Origin: Actinomycetaceae bacterium
GTDB taxonomy: Bacteria > Actinomycetota > Actinomycetes > Actinomycetales > Actinomycetaceae
DNA: 64,000 nucleotides
Direction: 5' to 3'
NCBI GenBank assembly: GCA_030537615.1
Contig: JAUNVP010000005.1
Coordinates: 1 to 64,000 of the forward strand
Position numbers and translations under genes: made by a program
The notes under the pieces: generated by a model
The model's input: the letters and a program-made list of their open reading frames with translations, nothing else
Told to the model about the DNA's origin: nothing
Database searches by the model: none
Shown: in pieces, positions 37,771 to 48,057 of the stretch
How positions within the stretch are numbered: the first letter of the stretch is position 1
Layout: every line of letters begins with the position of its first letter

Positions 37771-39654
37771 TCACTCGTCCCGTACACGACTAATGAGTGA
37801 GATATCGCGGGCCGCACCGGTGGAAGCCGACGTTGCCGTCATGGCGTACAGCTGCAAAGCTGGCGAGACTACACGATCGCGGGTGTACGGAGTCCACGGC
37901 CTCTGCCGCTCATTTTGACGCTGGCGCCGAGTCGCAAGCTCCTCCTCACTGACATCGAGATGAAGCAGGCGCTCATTAACGTCGATGACGATTCGGTCGC
38001 CGTCCTCAATCAAGCCAATGACGCCGCCAGCGGCCGCCTCGGGTGAAATATGTCCGACCGAAATACCAGACGTGCCGCCCGAAAACCGGCCGTCGGTGAT
38101 GAGCGCGACATCCTTACCCAGTCCGCGGCCCTTAATGAACGACGTCGGATACAACATTTCCTGCATTCCCGGCCCGCCCGAAGGCCCCTCGTAGCGGATA
38201 ACGACGACGTGGCCGGCCTCCACTGTCTTATTGAGGATCTTTTCGATCGCTTCTTCCTGAGACTCGAATACAATCGCTCGCCCCTCAAAGCGGAATAGCG
38301 ACGGATCGATACCGGCCGCTTTGATAATGGCACCATCGGGAGCGATATTGCCGCGCAAAACAGTCAGGCCACCGCTTTGGAGGTAGGCGTGCTCAACATC
38401 GCGGATACATCCGCCCGTGGCATCAGTATCGAGATTCTTCCAGCGGTTATTGGTTGAAAATGGCTCGGTGGTGCGGACATTACCCGGCGCCGCCGAGAAC
38501 AGGTCAATCGCCCGCTCGGTTGCCTGCCCGCCGCGAATATCCCAATCGGCAAGCCACTGATCGAGAGACTCGGCATGGACCGAGTGAACCGAATGCTTGA
38601 GCAATCCCGCGCGGTTCAGCTCCCCGAGTAAAGCAGGAATCCCGCCGGCGCGATGGACATCTTCCATGTGGTAATCATTGTGATTAGGGGCCACTTTAGA
38701 CAGACACGGCACTGAGTCGCCGATCCGACCAATGTCGGCAAGATCGAAATCCACCCCGGCCTCAACAGCCGCTGCCAACAGGTGGAGCACCGTGTTTGAC
38801 GATCCCCCCATTGCCATATCGAGGGTCATGGCGTTTTCAAACGCGTCCTTCGTGGCGATTGACTTGGGTAGGACGGACTCATCACCCTCTCCGTAATAGC
38901 GGCGGCACAGATCGACGATGCGCGTGCCGGCCTCTTCAAACAGGCTCCGGCGCGCTGCATGGGTGGCGAGAGTCGAACCGTTGCCCGGCAAAGAAAGGCC
39001 GAGCGCCTCCGTCAAACAATTCATCGAATTCGCGGTGAACATACCTGAACACGACCCGCACGTGGGGCAGGCGAGGCGTTCAATCTCCGTTAATTTCGTG
39101 TCCGAAATCGCGTCGTCAGCCGTCGCATTCATCACCGTAATGAGATTGCCGTGCCCATCGCGCGAATCGCCGATGATGGTAGCCGGATCAATGTTCTTGC
39201 CCGCTTCCATCGGGCCTCCTGAGACGAAGACTGCCGGAATGTTGAGGCGAAGCGCCGCGAGCAACATGCCCGGCGTGATCTTGTCACAGTTTGAAATACA
39301 CACGAGGGCGTCCGCGCAGTGCGCATTGACCATGTACTCAACCGCATCGGCAATGACCTCGCGAGACGGAAGCGAATACAGCATACCGCCGTGGCCCATT
39401 GCGATACCATCGTCGACCGCAATGGTATTAAACTCTTTCGACACGCCACCGGCTTGCGCAATCGTATCGGCAACGATCTGACCGACGTTGCGCAGATGGA
39501 CGTGGCCGGGGACAAACTGCGTAAATGAATTCGCAATCGCAATGATTGGCTTACCAAAGTCATCATCACCCATGCCGGTAGCCCGCCAGAGAGCCCGAGC
39601 TCCCGCCATATTGCGCCCCGACGTGGAGGTGCGCGACCTCAATGGAATAGACAT
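37771..39654 (-). CDS. ilvD: Dihydroxy-acid dehydratase
   Basis: 627 residues. Iron-sulfur cysteines are in [12 protein letters not shown] and [31 protein letters not shown] and [22 protein letters not shown] are typical C-terminal signatures. It converts dihydroxy acids from IlvC to the 2-oxo acids used by IlvE. ATG 39654 is preferred (AAGGGAACCATC upstream) to an in-frame ATG at 39669. It is separate from the other ilv genes and divergent from the lipoate-ligase homologue. Confidence 0.96.
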   Translation of the reverse strand: MSIPLRSRTSTSGRNMAGARALWRATGMGDDDFGKPIIAIANSFTQFVPGHVHLRNVGQIVADTIAQAGGVSKEFNTIAVDDGIAMGHGGMLYSLPSREVIADAVEYMVNAHCADALVCISNCDKITPGMLLAALRLNIPAVFVSGGPMEAGKNIDPATIIGDSRDGHGNLITVMNATADDAISDTKLTEIERLACPTCGSCSGMFTANSMNCLTEALGLSLPGNGSTLATHAARRSLFEEAGTRIVDLCRRYYGEGDESVLPKSIATKDAFENAMTLDMAMGGSSNTVLHLLAAAVEAGVDFDLADIGRIGDSVPCLSKVAPNHNDYHMEDVHRAGGIPALLGELNRAGLLKHSVHSVHAESLDQWLADWDIRGGQATERAIDLFSAAPGNVRTTEPFSTNNRWKNLDTDATGGCIRDVEHAYLQSGGLTVLRGNIAPDGAIIKAAGIDPSLFRFEGRAIVFESQEEAIEKILNKTVEAGHVVVIRYEGPSGGPGMQEMLYPTSFIKGRGLGKDVALITDGRFSGGTSGISVGHISPEAAAGGVIGLIEDGDRIVIDVNERLLHLDVSEEELATRRQRQNERQRPWTPYTRDRVVSPALQLYAMTATSASTGAARDISLISRVRDE

Positions 39655-39751
39655 GATGGTTCCCTTCAACTATCTGACACCCAGTCTATGAAGAAGGGGA
39701 AAACCGGGACTGCCTGACCGCATCGCGATACCCCCGCGCTAGAATACGACT

Positions 39752-40801
39752 ATGCATGGTGAATACAAAGTACCCGGCGGAAAACTCGTTGTCGTCGACC
39801 TCGATGTCGCGGACCACCGATTGACTAACGTCACAGTGTCTGGAGATTTCTTCCTTGAACCCGATTCCGCGCTGGAGCGGATACGCGATGCCATTGACGG
39901 CCTCCCGGCCTCATCCTCGGCGACCGAAATCGCGACCGCTATCGACAATAATCTCAGGGTCGGGGACGTGCTGTTTGGGGTAACCAGTCACGCAGTAGCC
40001 ATGGCGGTGCGGCGAGCGGTTGGACTGGCAGTGGATTGGGACGACATAGATTTTGACGTCATCCACGGCCCGTCCGTGGACCCGCAACTGAACTGCACGA
40101 TGGACGAAACGCTCGTCGAAGACGTTGCTCGCGGAGCGCGCAAACCCTTTATGCGGATTTGGGAATGGAATGGTCCGCAGGTCGTGATTGGTTCGTTCCA
40201 GTCGTACTCCAACGAAATCGATCAGGAGGGAATCAATAAATACGGCATCACCGTGACCCGACGGATCACCGGCGGGGGAGCGATGTTCATGGAACCGGGG
40301 AACTGTGTCACCTATTCGCTCGTTGTGCCGACCGCACTCGTCGACGGCCTATCATTTGAAGAGTCCTATGCCTTTCTCGACCAGTGGTGTATGGAAGCTC
40401 TTGAAAAATGCGGGGTCAAAGCCCGGTACGTCCCGCTCAACGACATTGCGTCTGAGCTGGGGAAAATCGGCGGGGCTGCGCAAAAGCGCTTCGCCAACGG
40501 GTACATGGTTCACCACGTCACCATGTCTTACGACATTGATGCGAACAAGATGATGGAGTGTATTCGCATCGGGAAAGAGAAGCTCAAGGATAAAGGCACC
40601 CGCTCTGCCGTTAAACGCGTCGATCCCATGAGGTCGCAAACCGGCATGTCCCGCGAAGCCATTGTCGAAGTGTTCCTTGACCATTTTCGAACTAAGTACG
40701 GTGCCAGTGATGGAGAAATCACCGAGGCTGACCTCACAGTGGCGCGCCAACGAGCAACGGAAAAGTTCTCCACTCCCGAGTGGACCCACCGCATCCCCTA
40801 A
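39752..40801 (+). CDS. Lipoate-protein ligase A family protein with N-terminal accessory domain
   Basis: 349 residues. The catalytic part (about 90-330) has RRITGGGAMFMEPGN, the RRxSGGG-type lipoyl-AMP loop, and GKIGGAAQKRFANG with the reactive lysine. A 75-residue domain at the N-terminus (GGKLVVVDLDV, ALERIRDAIDGLP) resembles the small accessory domain that in E. coli LplA is C-terminal. It probably attaches lipoate or octanoate to E2 or GcvH proteins; the exact substrate is unclear. Convergent with the YggS gene. Confidence 0.82.
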   Translation: MHGEYKVPGGKLVVVDLDVADHRLTNVTVSGDFFLEPDSALERIRDAIDGLPASSSATEIATAIDNNLRVGDVLFGVTSHAVAMAVRRAVGLAVDWDDIDFDVIHGPSVDPQLNCTMDETLVEDVARGARKPFMRIWEWNGPQVVIGSFQSYSNEIDQEGINKYGITVTRRITGGGAMFMEPGNCVTYSLVVPTALVDGLSFEESYAFLDQWCMEALEKCGVKARYVPLNDIASELGKIGGAAQKRFANGYMVHHVTMSYDIDANKMMECIRIGKEKLKDKGTRSAVKRVDPMRSQTGMSREAIVEVFLDHFRTKYGASDGEITEADLTVARQRATEKFSTPEWTHRIP

Positions 40802-40867
40802 TTCCCTTCGCGCGTCGCGCTCCACGCCAAGCGAGGCTACACGAAGCAGAGAGGCGCAGAAATGAAG

Positions 40868-41578
40868 TTACGAGCGCGGCCCGAATATCGAAGAACCAAG
40901 CCGGATGCGCGTTGCCCCCTCGGCGATAGCGAGGGGGAAGTCTCCGCTCATTCCCATTGACAGCGTGTGCGCCTGGGCGAGGTGGGGACGAACGATCGCT
41001 TGATCACGAATCTCGCGCAGGTCGGCAAACGATTTGCGCACGAGCGCTTCGTTAGAAGTGTGGGCGCCGATCGTCATGAACCCCGTGACCCTCAGTCGGG
41101 GCAGAGCCGCCATCTGATCGGCGAGGTCAAGTGCCTGTGCCGGCGCAACACCGCTTTTCGTTTCTTCTCCCGACGTGTTGACCTGGATCAGGACGTCGAG
41201 CACGCGGTCGTCCTCAACGCGTTGGTTGATGGCTTCGGCAAGAACCAGCGAATCGACGGTTTCAATCTCGTCGACTACGCGCAGAACCTTATTGATCTTA
41301 TTGCGCTGGAGCGGGCCGATCAGTGTGGGACGGAAATTCTCCAAACCAAGAACGCGGAGGGCGGGGGTGGTCACTTCGGCCTCTTGCACGCGGTTTTGGC
41401 CGAAAATAATCGGTTGATCGAAGTTTTCCAGGGTGCGGGCTGCCGTCTCGCACTCGGATACGGAGCGAGTCTTAATCGCCAACTCGAGTTCAACGTTATC
41501 TGTGCGCCCGGCACGCTCGCAGGCGTGCGCAATCTGGGAGAGGGCGGACTCGACGCGCGAAGCTATATCACTACTCAC
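40868..41578 (-). CDS. YggS/PLPBP family pyridoxal-phosphate homeostasis protein
   Basis: 236 residues from GTG 41578. The PLP lysine is Lys36 (ELELAIKTRS), the same position as in E. coli YggS. Later segments FGQNRVQEAE, FIGPLQRNKINK-like LIGPLQRNKIN, IQVNTSGEETKSG, GFMTIGAHT and LSMGMSGDFPLAI are family signatures. The family binds PLP and affects B6 and amino-acid balance. The open frame reaches 41656, but those residues are not family-like. Confidence 0.92.
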   Translation of the reverse strand: MSSDIASRVESALSQIAHACERAGRTDNVELELAIKTRSVSECETAARTLENFDQPIIFGQNRVQEAEVTTPALRVLGLENFRPTLIGPLQRNKINKVLRVVDEIETVDSLVLAEAINQRVEDDRVLDVLIQVNTSGEETKSGVAPAQALDLADQMAALPRLRVTGFMTIGAHTSNEALVRKSFADLREIRDQAIVRPHLAQAHTLSMGMSGDFPLAIAEGATRIRLGSSIFGPRS

Positions 41579-41679
41579 ACCGCCACTATAGTGAGGTCTA
41601 CTTCGTGGGGGAAAACTAGCTGGCCAGAACGCAGCTGTCCGTGACTCGTGATACATAATGAGATGGAAAGGGGGCGATC

Positions 41680-42066
41680 ATGCGTACTATTCTCAATCTC
41701 ATATGGTTCTTTCTCGGCGGTATCCCACTTTTCATCGCCTATATTTTCTTCGGTGCAATCGCCTGCATCTTCATCATTACCATTCCGGCGGGGGTGGCGT
41801 GTTTCCGCATGGCGAGTTTTGTGATTTGGCCTTTTGGCCGCACAGTTGTTGACAAGCCAGGAGCCGGAGCGGGATCCGTGTTCATGAACATCGTGTGGTT
41901 CCTCGTCGCTGGCCTATGGCTCGTCATCGGGCATATTGGGACCGCGGCCGCGCAAGCCGTCACCATCATTGGGTTGCCGTTGGCTATCGCTAACCTCAAA
42001 CTCATACCGATCACGGCGTTCCCGTTCGGCAAGACCATCGTTCCCAGCGGTGACACACTATTCTAG
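41680..42066 (+). CDS. YccF family inner-membrane protein
   Basis: 128 residues with four hydrophobic segments in two similar halves. ILNLIWFFLGGIPLFIAYI and MNIVWFLVAGLWLVIGH start the halves; WPFGRTVV and FPFGKTIVP end them, an internal duplication characteristic of YccF (DUF307). Function unknown. GGAAAGGGGG precedes the ATG. The next gene follows after 58 bases in the same direction. Confidence 0.88.
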   Translation: MRTILNLIWFFLGGIPLFIAYIFFGAIACIFIITIPAGVACFRMASFVIWPFGRTVVDKPGAGAGSVFMNIVWFLVAGLWLVIGHIGTAAAQAVTIIGLPLAIANLKLIPITAFPFGKTIVPSGDTLF

Positions 42067-42124
42067 GGACCATATCGACAGCAGTCCGTCACGCGCGGTG
42101 ACGGCAGACTAGAGGAGGGCGCGG

Positions 42125-45100
42125 ATGGCAGTGCATCGGGTTGGGCGCGGATTTGGTAAACGCGACTTTCTTGACGCGCTTTCTCGCGCTCAAGCCGGGG
42201 ATACCCTGTTGCTCGACGAAGGGCTCTATCCGATTCCTAACGGAGTGAGCATTAAGAATGTGAAGATTGAGGGGCGTGGCAAGCCTCAGAACGTCGTATT
42301 GCAGACTCATTTTGTTGTCACCGGCTCACTTGCATTGACCAACCTCACCGTACAAACAGTTCCGTACAAGAACGGCATCAATGTCAGCGGTGCGTCCTCG
42401 AGAGTCGTCACCGATCGAGTGATTATCCACGGTGAGCCGGGCGGCACGTACCCGGCCGTGTACTGCGCCGAAGCGACCATGACGATGGTGAACTCAGAGG
42501 TGTATTCCGGGCCCGCCGTCGATGACGCAGTCGCGTACTCAATCATGATGACCGCGGGATCCGAACTCAATGCGAGCAATTCTATTGTCGGATGGGTGTC
42601 TGTCGATGCCTCTCGAGCGCAACTGAACAACGTGCGGATGACTCACGTGACTGGCAAGAATCGCGCACAGATCTTCACATCGGGAATAGTTGAGATAGAC
42701 GGCAACTCCCACCGCAGACGCGCGGTCGTCCTGGAAGGAGAAACGGCCTGCATGATGCCGGTTGCCATCTTCCACTCTCCCAGCGCCGAAGCATATGTCG
42801 AAGCAAGCCTATTCCAGATCAATTCCTTGGAAACTCCCGATGGCAGTACGCTCACGGTCTATAAGAAAAATCGGGCACGGATTGATATCCCCGGCGAAAG
42901 CCTGACAATTATTGACCCCGATGCCGTGGCAGTTGAACCATCAGAGCCTCAAACTGTGCAATGGATGAATCCCACCGAACAAACGTGGGACATGATCCAA
43001 CGCCAACTTAACGCCAACGACACCCTCGTGTTAGGAACTGGGGAATACGTTATTCCCGATCAAATATTCCTCAACTTCACAATCGTAGGGCAAGGAACGA
43101 CGGGTGAGACAACGCTGTCGGCACATTTCCAGGTTCCTGACGAGGCTACCGCGAGTATCCGCGACCTCACGTTGACAGGGCATCATGATCTCAACACGAT
43201 ATATATGCCAACTGGTCAGAACCTCACGATGGACAACGTCATCATCGAACCGTTCATCGAAACGAAGTATCCGTCGATATACTGCTCAGCCGGGACGCTC
43301 ACAATGACCGGATGCACCCTGAAATGCGCTCCCACAGAGCAGATACGCTACGAACTAGTCGTGTGCAATGGTGCTCGAGTAGAGATTCGCGATAGTTACG
43401 CGGGCACGATCGAAGCCACCAATAAGAGCGAAGTGCGCCTGGCAAACTCGAGCTTTGCCACCATCGTCGCGAAAGATCATACGCTCATCACATCTGAAGA
43501 CCTCGCTGTAGCCCACGGAACCTATCAAGCCACGCGCGACATCATTGTGCAAGACGACAGTATCGGCAGATTCAATACCCTGACACTGACCGAGCAATAC
43601 GCCGAAGTGTACGTCGACAACTCCGTCCTCTCGATCGAAACACTCGACAAACCCGGCGAGAGTGAATTCGTCGTCGTGAACGGGGACAAAGCGATACTTA
43701 ACATTCCGCGCGAACTTGCGACAATCTACGAACCGACTGCCACCGCGCAAGCACAGGAGGTCGGTGAGGCCGGAGAAGTTGATACAGCTGGCGGCGACGG
43801 AAACGCGGATAATCCGCCCCCCGGTAGTTTCGACGTAGACAATCACGATAGCGAAGCGCACGCCGACGTTGATCCTCTCATCCAGATTGATAACCTCACC
43901 GGGCTGCACACCGTCAAGGAGCAGATTCGTCAATTCACCGCCCTGGCAGAATTTAACGAAAAACGGCGTCAGCGCGGCCTCAAAGAAACCGGCTTCACCA
44001 TGCACTCACTGTTCTTGGGTAATCCCGGTACCGGGAAAACGACGGTGGCGAGACTGCTCGGGAAAGCACTGTTTAACTCCGGGGTGATTCGCTCAGATAC
44101 TTTTGTTGAAGTTGGGCAAGAAGATCTCGTATCAGCCAATATCGGTGAAACAGCTATTAAAACGCGGAAGGTGCTCGAAAGCGCCCTCGGTGGGGTGCTA
44201 TTTATCGACGAAGCCTACAGTCTTTACCAACAAACCGGCGGAGCCTTCGGACAGCAGGCCGTGGATACCATTTTGAAATTTATGGAGGATCATCGCCGCG
44301 ATATTGTCGTCATTTTTGCCGGATACACTGACAAAATGCAGGACTTCCTCTCAATGAATCCCGGACTTGTCTCCCGGGTATCGAATCGGTTTGATTTTGA
44401 AGACTACACGCCGGACGAAATCGCTGACATCGGGTACCGTGCGCTGATTAATGACGATTACATTATCGACGAAGAACTCTACAAGCGCGTCGTGGCGAGC
44501 AAATATCGCAGTAGTAGCGACCGCAGTAATGGACGCTGGGCGCGCAACTTCAACGACCAGTTGGTGCGCGTCATGATGACGCGAGCCGTCGCCGACCCGG
44601 ATGCGGACGCGCAAACCATTACCGAAGACGACGTCTATCGGTGCGTAGGGGGCGACACTGACGCCAAGCGAGAAGCAGTCGAGGAGCTACTCGCTGAACT
44701 GAACGAACTCATCGGTTTAACGTCCGTCAAAACGTTCGTGCACGATCTCGTCATGCAGGCCGAGGCCGATCAGCAACTGGCGCAGATGGGAAATCTGAGT
44801 GAGATGCCCACCTACCACATGGTATTTGCGGGCAATCCCGGTACTGGTAAAACCACCGTCGCCACGATCATCGCTCAGCTCTTCTACAACCTCGGGATTC
44901 TTGCGCACTCCACGGTTGTCGAGGTCGACCGATCCGACCTCGTCGGCGCATACATTGGACACACCGAAGAAAACACCAGCCGGGCGATCAAAACCGCTTT
45001 AGGAGGAGTTCTCTTCGTCGACGAAGCCTACCAACTCGTCACCGAAGGGTCGCAGAATGATTTCGGCAAACAGGCCGTTGAAACGCTGATCACCGCGTTA

Positions 45101-45475
45101 GAGAATCATCGCAACGAATTCGTCGCAATCTTCGCCGGATACACCGCCGACATGGAACGCTTCCTCGACGCGAACGCCGGTCTGCGCTCGCGGATACCCC
45201 ACTACATCGAATTCCCCGATTACACCGCGGACGAAGTCGGGCGAATCGTCGCGAATCGACTGAAAGCTCGATGGGACGTCAACGGTGACAAAGTGGCTCA
45301 GATCGCTGCCGCCCGATACACGCAACTGCCCGCGTCAGAGCGATCAAACGGGCGTTGGGCACGTACCTTTGCCGAATCGATTGAGCGCGCGCACAAAAAG
45401 TGGATTGTGCAAAATGACGTTGATGTCGAAGATCTGCGGACCATCCGCGATGAGGTACTCGATCAGTTCATCTGA
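42125..45475 (+). CDS. Large protein with two beta-helix-like repeats and two CbbX/SpoVK-type AAA+ domains
   Basis: 1116 residues. Residues 1-275 and 280-540 are two copies of a parallel-beta-helix-like unit: AGDTLLLDEGLYPIP/ANDTLVLGTGEYVIP and YPAVYCAEATMTMVNSE/YPSIYCSAGTLTMTGCT. An acidic linker (about 545-590) leads to two CbxX/CfxQ-type AAA+ modules with Walker A GNPGTGKTT near 636 and 902, Walker B LFIDEA and LFVDEA near 692 and 962, and arginine-containing SNGRWARNF/SNGRWARTF. Neither a signal peptide nor a membrane span is seen. A remodelling ATPase with a target-binding beta-helix is the inference; the client is unknown. AGGAGGGCGCGG precedes the ATG. Confidence 0.85.
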   Translation: MAVHRVGRGFGKRDFLDALSRAQAGDTLLLDEGLYPIPNGVSIKNVKIEGRGKPQNVVLQTHFVVTGSLALTNLTVQTVPYKNGINVSGASSRVVTDRVIIHGEPGGTYPAVYCAEATMTMVNSEVYSGPAVDDAVAYSIMMTAGSELNASNSIVGWVSVDASRAQLNNVRMTHVTGKNRAQIFTSGIVEIDGNSHRRRAVVLEGETACMMPVAIFHSPSAEAYVEASLFQINSLETPDGSTLTVYKKNRARIDIPGESLTIIDPDAVAVEPSEPQTVQWMNPTEQTWDMIQRQLNANDTLVLGTGEYVIPDQIFLNFTIVGQGTTGETTLSAHFQVPDEATASIRDLTLTGHHDLNTIYMPTGQNLTMDNVIIEPFIETKYPSIYCSAGTLTMTGCTLKCAPTEQIRYELVVCNGARVEIRDSYAGTIEATNKSEVRLANSSFATIVAKDHTLITSEDLAVAHGTYQATRDIIVQDDSIGRFNTLTLTEQYAEVYVDNSVLSIETLDKPGESEFVVVNGDKAILNIPRELATIYEPTATAQAQEVGEAGEVDTAGGDGNADNPPPGSFDVDNHDSEAHADVDPLIQIDNLTGLHTVKEQIRQFTALAEFNEKRRQRGLKETGFTMHSLFLGNPGTGKTTVARLLGKALFNSGVIRSDTFVEVGQEDLVSANIGETAIKTRKVLESALGGVLFIDEAYSLYQQTGGAFGQQAVDTILKFMEDHRRDIVVIFAGYTDKMQDFLSMNPGLVSRVSNRFDFEDYTPDEIADIGYRALINDDYIIDEELYKRVVASKYRSSSDRSNGRWARNFNDQLVRVMMTRAVADPDADAQTITEDDVYRCVGGDTDAKREAVEELLAELNELIGLTSVKTFVHDLVMQAEADQQLAQMGNLSEMPTYHMVFAGNPGTGKTTVATIIAQLFYNLGILAHSTVVEVDRSDLVGAYIGHTEENTSRAIKTALGGVLFVDEAYQLVTEGSQNDFGKQAVETLITALENHRNEFVAIFAGYTADMERFLDANAGLRSRIPHYIEFPDYTADEVGRIVANRLKARWDVNGDKVAQIAAARYTQLPASERSNGRWARTFAESIERAHKKWIVQNDVDVEDLRTIRDEVLDQFI

Positions 45476-45683
45476 TCCAGAATCTGCGAACTAGAGTATT
45501 TGGAGCACCCAAGAACCAGTGAAAGAGGCTGGAGCATGGAATCTGCATGTATACACGGGTAGTACTTAGGCTGTATACTTACCAGTAGGTAGCTAGGGAC
45601 ACCGATCCCCGAGCGCCGATCGCTCTGGAGCCCGTGATCTAAATAGATCACGGGCTCTATTCGTGCATGAGTATAATCTTGCC
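45476..45683 (+). terminator. Intergenic region with a strong terminator hairpin
   Basis: At 45628-45657 GAGCCCGTGATCTA and TAGATCACGGGCTC form a perfect 14-bp stem with a 2-base loop, followed by TATTCGTG. Upstream, GTATAC occurs twice about 27 bases apart and a TATACT at 45579 could be a -10 box. If transcription of the next gene begins there it must cross this hairpin, only 26 bases before its start. Confidence 0.6.
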
Positions 45684-46613
45684 ATGCTGATTGCCTATAT
45701 TGATGAAATAGGCGAGCCCGGCGCATTTGTTGATATCACTCACGAACGGTATAACACCTCTCCCGCTTTCGGCTACGGGGGTTTTATCATTCCTGCTCGC
45801 CGCGCTCGGGACTTTGGTGCACAGTTTTCCTACGAGAAGAAACGACTATTCTCGAGTCACCCAAGTTTGCTCAAGAGGGATGACAGCGGTAAACAATTTG
45901 AGGCAAAAGGCTCCTCAATGTTTCGCAAGGAGACGGACACAAAATATCCCCAAAATATCCGAGTGTTTCGTGCCCTCGTTCGAAACTTGCGGAAGCGTGA
46001 CGGCAAACTGTTCTATTACGCGGATGAAAAACCCATCGGCACGCAACGTCAAACGCGCATAGAACCCCTCACGCGAGAACGAGAAGCAATGATGGAAACT
46101 CTCAATAGGATTGCGACGTATGCGAAGGAACAGCGACAACAAGTGTTTGTTCTCATGGATTCGGTCAATGAGAAAGCTCGTGTCATCCGTGTTGCTGAAA
46201 TGTATGCGCACATTTTTGCCCGAGCCGCAGAGCATGAGGAGATGAAGGTGATTATCGAGCCTCCTATGCATCTCGACAGTAGGCTCTCTTCAAACATCCA
46301 ATTTGCTGACTGGGTCGCTGCTTTTACAGGAAGAGCTATTGATCGTCAGTTAGTGAGGCATTCACCGTACATGTGGATCAACAAGTATGTCGCCGACGAT
46401 GACGTGCTCGGAGCTTTTACTTATGAGTCCAAGTTGCATCTTCACAATCGTTCCATTGTCGATTTCCACCATAGCAAGTTGTTCTATGCTGAACGCCCCT
46501 TGTATCCAGGGCCTCCCGGCAGCATGATCGTAGATCACGTGGACGGTACTACCTTGAGGAGAATTAAAGCGGCAGCCGAAAAATCTCGTCGGCATAGCAG
46601 TGAAGGGACGTAA
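45684..46613 (+). CDS. DUF3800 family protein
   Basis: 309 residues. The N-terminal MLIAYIDEIGEPG corresponds to the YIDESGD motif of DUF3800, and IQFADWVAAFTGRAI to the later conserved QLADxIA motif; these acidic residues suggest a nuclease-like fold, which is unproven. Such genes are often found in mobile or defence regions. ATG 45684 starts the family sequence; the frame opens at 45663. Its base composition is more AT-rich than the AAA+ gene before it, and a strong hairpin isolates it, so acquisition by transfer is plausible. Confidence 0.78.
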   Translation: MLIAYIDEIGEPGAFVDITHERYNTSPAFGYGGFIIPARRARDFGAQFSYEKKRLFSSHPSLLKRDDSGKQFEAKGSSMFRKETDTKYPQNIRVFRALVRNLRKRDGKLFYYADEKPIGTQRQTRIEPLTREREAMMETLNRIATYAKEQRQQVFVLMDSVNEKARVIRVAEMYAHIFARAAEHEEMKVIIEPPMHLDSRLSSNIQFADWVAAFTGRAIDRQLVRHSPYMWINKYVADDDVLGAFTYESKLHLHNRSIVDFHHSKLFYAERPLYPGPPGSMIVDHVDGTTLRRIKAAAEKSRRHSSEGT

Positions 46614-46784
46614 CTATTAGCCGTTTACTCCGTTCGGTCTCATGAGATGTGAAAGAAGTGAACGCCTTCTTATCAATACAAAATCCAATGATCAAACTTC
46701 GGTCAATGCTACGGTGCAGTTAATGTCACAATTTATAGCCCTCAGGCTCCCTCACGCGAAAGACAGATCAATGACCTCCTCCCA

Positions 46785-47589
46785 ATGAGAAAATCATGCA
46801 ATCTATGTTTCTCGGCGTACCGTCGCCAAAGGTGTAGCATGGGCCGGCCCCAGCCGTCGCGATTGCCACAGTGACGCCCGCGCTCGCGGCCTCATCCCAA
46901 CCCATCCGCGCCTACGTCTGCAACCTGAGCTTCCCGGCAGTGGGGCGCCGGATATCCAGAGCATGAAAATTCCCAAGGGGATTACCAGTCTTACCGGCCA
47001 ACCCATCAAAGCTGGGACGACACTCACCTGGACGCTCACGTGCGATAGTAGCGATGTCGGTGGATCCGCTTGGTTTTCAGCGCCCAGTGTTGTCAACACC
47101 AGTGAAGACTGGCTCGTCACCCGTCAGACTCATACCGGCGAATGGTATATGTCGCAACAAGGATTCGTTCGTTTCACATGGACCGCCGTTCGCGACATCC
47201 TGCCGGGAAACCTCGAATGTAACGACCATGCTCCGCTGGTTGACTTCAGCCGTCTCCCATCGCGCACCCAGATCACCATCTCCGTCAATGACGTCGAGAA
47301 CGGAACGGCCAATGTGATCGGCGGGACGGACGGAACTCTCGTGTTTCGAGCCCCGCGTCGTTTCTCCGGTAGCTACGTGAACCACTACGACAACAGGGCA
47401 TTGCGTTTCATCGATAAAACGGGAACCGTCACCTGCTTCCCGCCCGTCACGTACTCGTACAACATCACGTCCAATGATCCGATCTGTGCTGAGATAGCGA
47501 GTAACGATTCATCAACCATTTATCCAGACGGGACGTGCGTACACGAAGAATGGACCAGTGGGGAGATTACTCTGCCAACCCGATGCTAA
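46785..47589 (+). pseudogene. Decayed Tat-exported protein gene (distant from the main cluster)
   Basis: The signal peptide is split over frames: SRRTVAKGVAWAGP from 46810 in one frame, then AVAIATVTPALAASSQPIRA from 46853 in another. The mature part reads as a single frame from 46963 to 47589 (MKIPKGITSLTGQPIKAG, and CNDHAPLVDF). The frame of the twin arginines has a TGA at 46786-46788 and no start, and another shift is needed near 46940. The mature domain is not recognised and differs from the families at 25-32 kb. The 208-codon frame alone would lack a signal peptide. Confidence 0.72.
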
Positions 47590-48057
47590 CTAATCCGTTG
47601 ACTTCGGCTTCGGATTAAAAACGACAAGAGAATACCCGAGATATCGCACCAAAGTGCCGAGAGCAACCCCGATAATGTTCGCGGAAATATTGTCGGCGAG
47701 CTGGGACTCGAAACCGAGCACGTAGTGACTGAACCACAGGCACACGACCGGCGGTACGAGGCCGAGTGCATTAATCACCATAAAACCGATGAACTCGTGG
47801 AGCATCCGTCGCCTCGCCCGAGTCGAAAACGTCCACGAACGGTTCACGACCCACGAGAACAGGGTGGCAACCGTCGCTGAAATGACTTTCGCACTCACCG
47901 GTTGCGTTGCCATGACGGTCGCGCGTAAGGCGTTGAATACTCCGACATCAACGACGTAATTCATGCCTCCGACAAGAAGAAAACGCAGTCCCTCAATGAG
48001 GCGGCGCTGTCGGCGCGCTTCCCAACGACGCGTGATGGGAAGTCGTTCAACGATCAT
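47590..48057 (-). CDS. GtrA family membrane protein
   Basis: 155 residues with four membrane spans. LRFLLVGGMNYVVDVGVFNAL at the first span and SWVVNRSWTFSTRARRR are GtrA/DPMS-like signatures. The family helps move or link polyprenyl-phosphate sugars. Its ATG overlaps the helicase stop by four bases (ATGA), so it is translationally coupled to an unrelated gene. The convergent pseudogene's stop abuts its own. Confidence 0.85.
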   Translation of the reverse strand: MIVERLPITRRWEARRQRRLIEGLRFLLVGGMNYVVDVGVFNALRATVMATQPVSAKVISATVATLFSWVVNRSWTFSTRARRRMLHEFIGFMVINALGLVPPVVCLWFSHYVLGFESQLADNISANIIGVALGTLVRYLGYSLVVFNPKPKSTD

